Assembly: GCA_963693365.1 (NCBI GenBank)
Contig: CAVNZM010000012.1
Location: 7,936,001-8,000,000, forward strand
Direction of reading: 5' to 3'
From: Amoebidium appalachense
Taxonomy: Eukaryota > Ichthyosporea
DNA length: 64,000 bases
Below the pieces are notes generated by a model that was not told where the DNA came from, did not search any database, and saw only the letters and a list, made by a program, of their open reading frames with translations. Below are positions 27,844 to 64,000 of the stretch, piece after piece. How positions within the stretch are numbered: the first letter of the stretch is position 1; each line of letters starts with the position of its first letter. Made by a program: the position numbers and the translations under genes.

Positions 27844-64000
<36,157 letters not shown>

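Overview
This is eukaryotic nuclear DNA: two intron-dense genes on the + strand, one gene on the - strand, and an exceptional load of simple-sequence DNA (poly-C/poly-G runs up to 78 nt, CA/GT runs up to about 200 nt, purine tracts, minisatellites). No prokaryotic features are present. Most long open frames are translations of microsatellites and are not genes. The host cannot be named from the sequence. A TRRAP that aligns along its length with the animal protein suggests an animal or a unicellular relative of animals (inference, low confidence).

Layout. 1-2302: no gene recognised. 2303-17163 (+): gene A, a complete gene of 18 in-frame exons plus one optional 15-nt microexon, encoding a 635-640 aa mainly helical protein I do not recognise. 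18443-20290 (-): a decayed non-LTR retrotransposon with reverse-transcriptase motifs; a second 3'-end fragment of a related element lies in a gene A intron (6330-6640). 20290-24453: repeats, including a 7 x 41-bp minisatellite. 24454-26276 (-): an F-box/leucine-rich-repeat gene, 3' end not found. 27844 to the window end (+): the 5' part of TRRAP (Tra1), the giant HEAT-repeat pseudokinase scaffold of the SAGA and NuA4/TIP60 acetyltransferase complexes. I place 51 exons covering about 2,080 residues; the FAT and PI3K-like domains lie beyond 64000. The F-box gene and TRRAP are head to head with about 1.57 kb between their predicted starts.

Intron architecture is the most unusual part. (1) In 28 of 50 TRRAP introns a sense-strand poly-C tract starts within about 40 nt of the 5' splice site; the F-box gene on the other strand shows the same in its own sense. 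(2) At least ten introns hold degenerate tandem copies of their own exon-intron or intron-exon junction, with decoy splice sites. (3) A dispersed SINE-like family with tRNA-type A and B boxes ends in poly-C, always in + orientation here. (4) Several donors are the first GT of a (GT)n run and several acceptors the terminal CAG of a (CA)n run. (5) Two MITE-like families with inverted ends are present. Comparison with human TRRAP is from memory; no database search was run.
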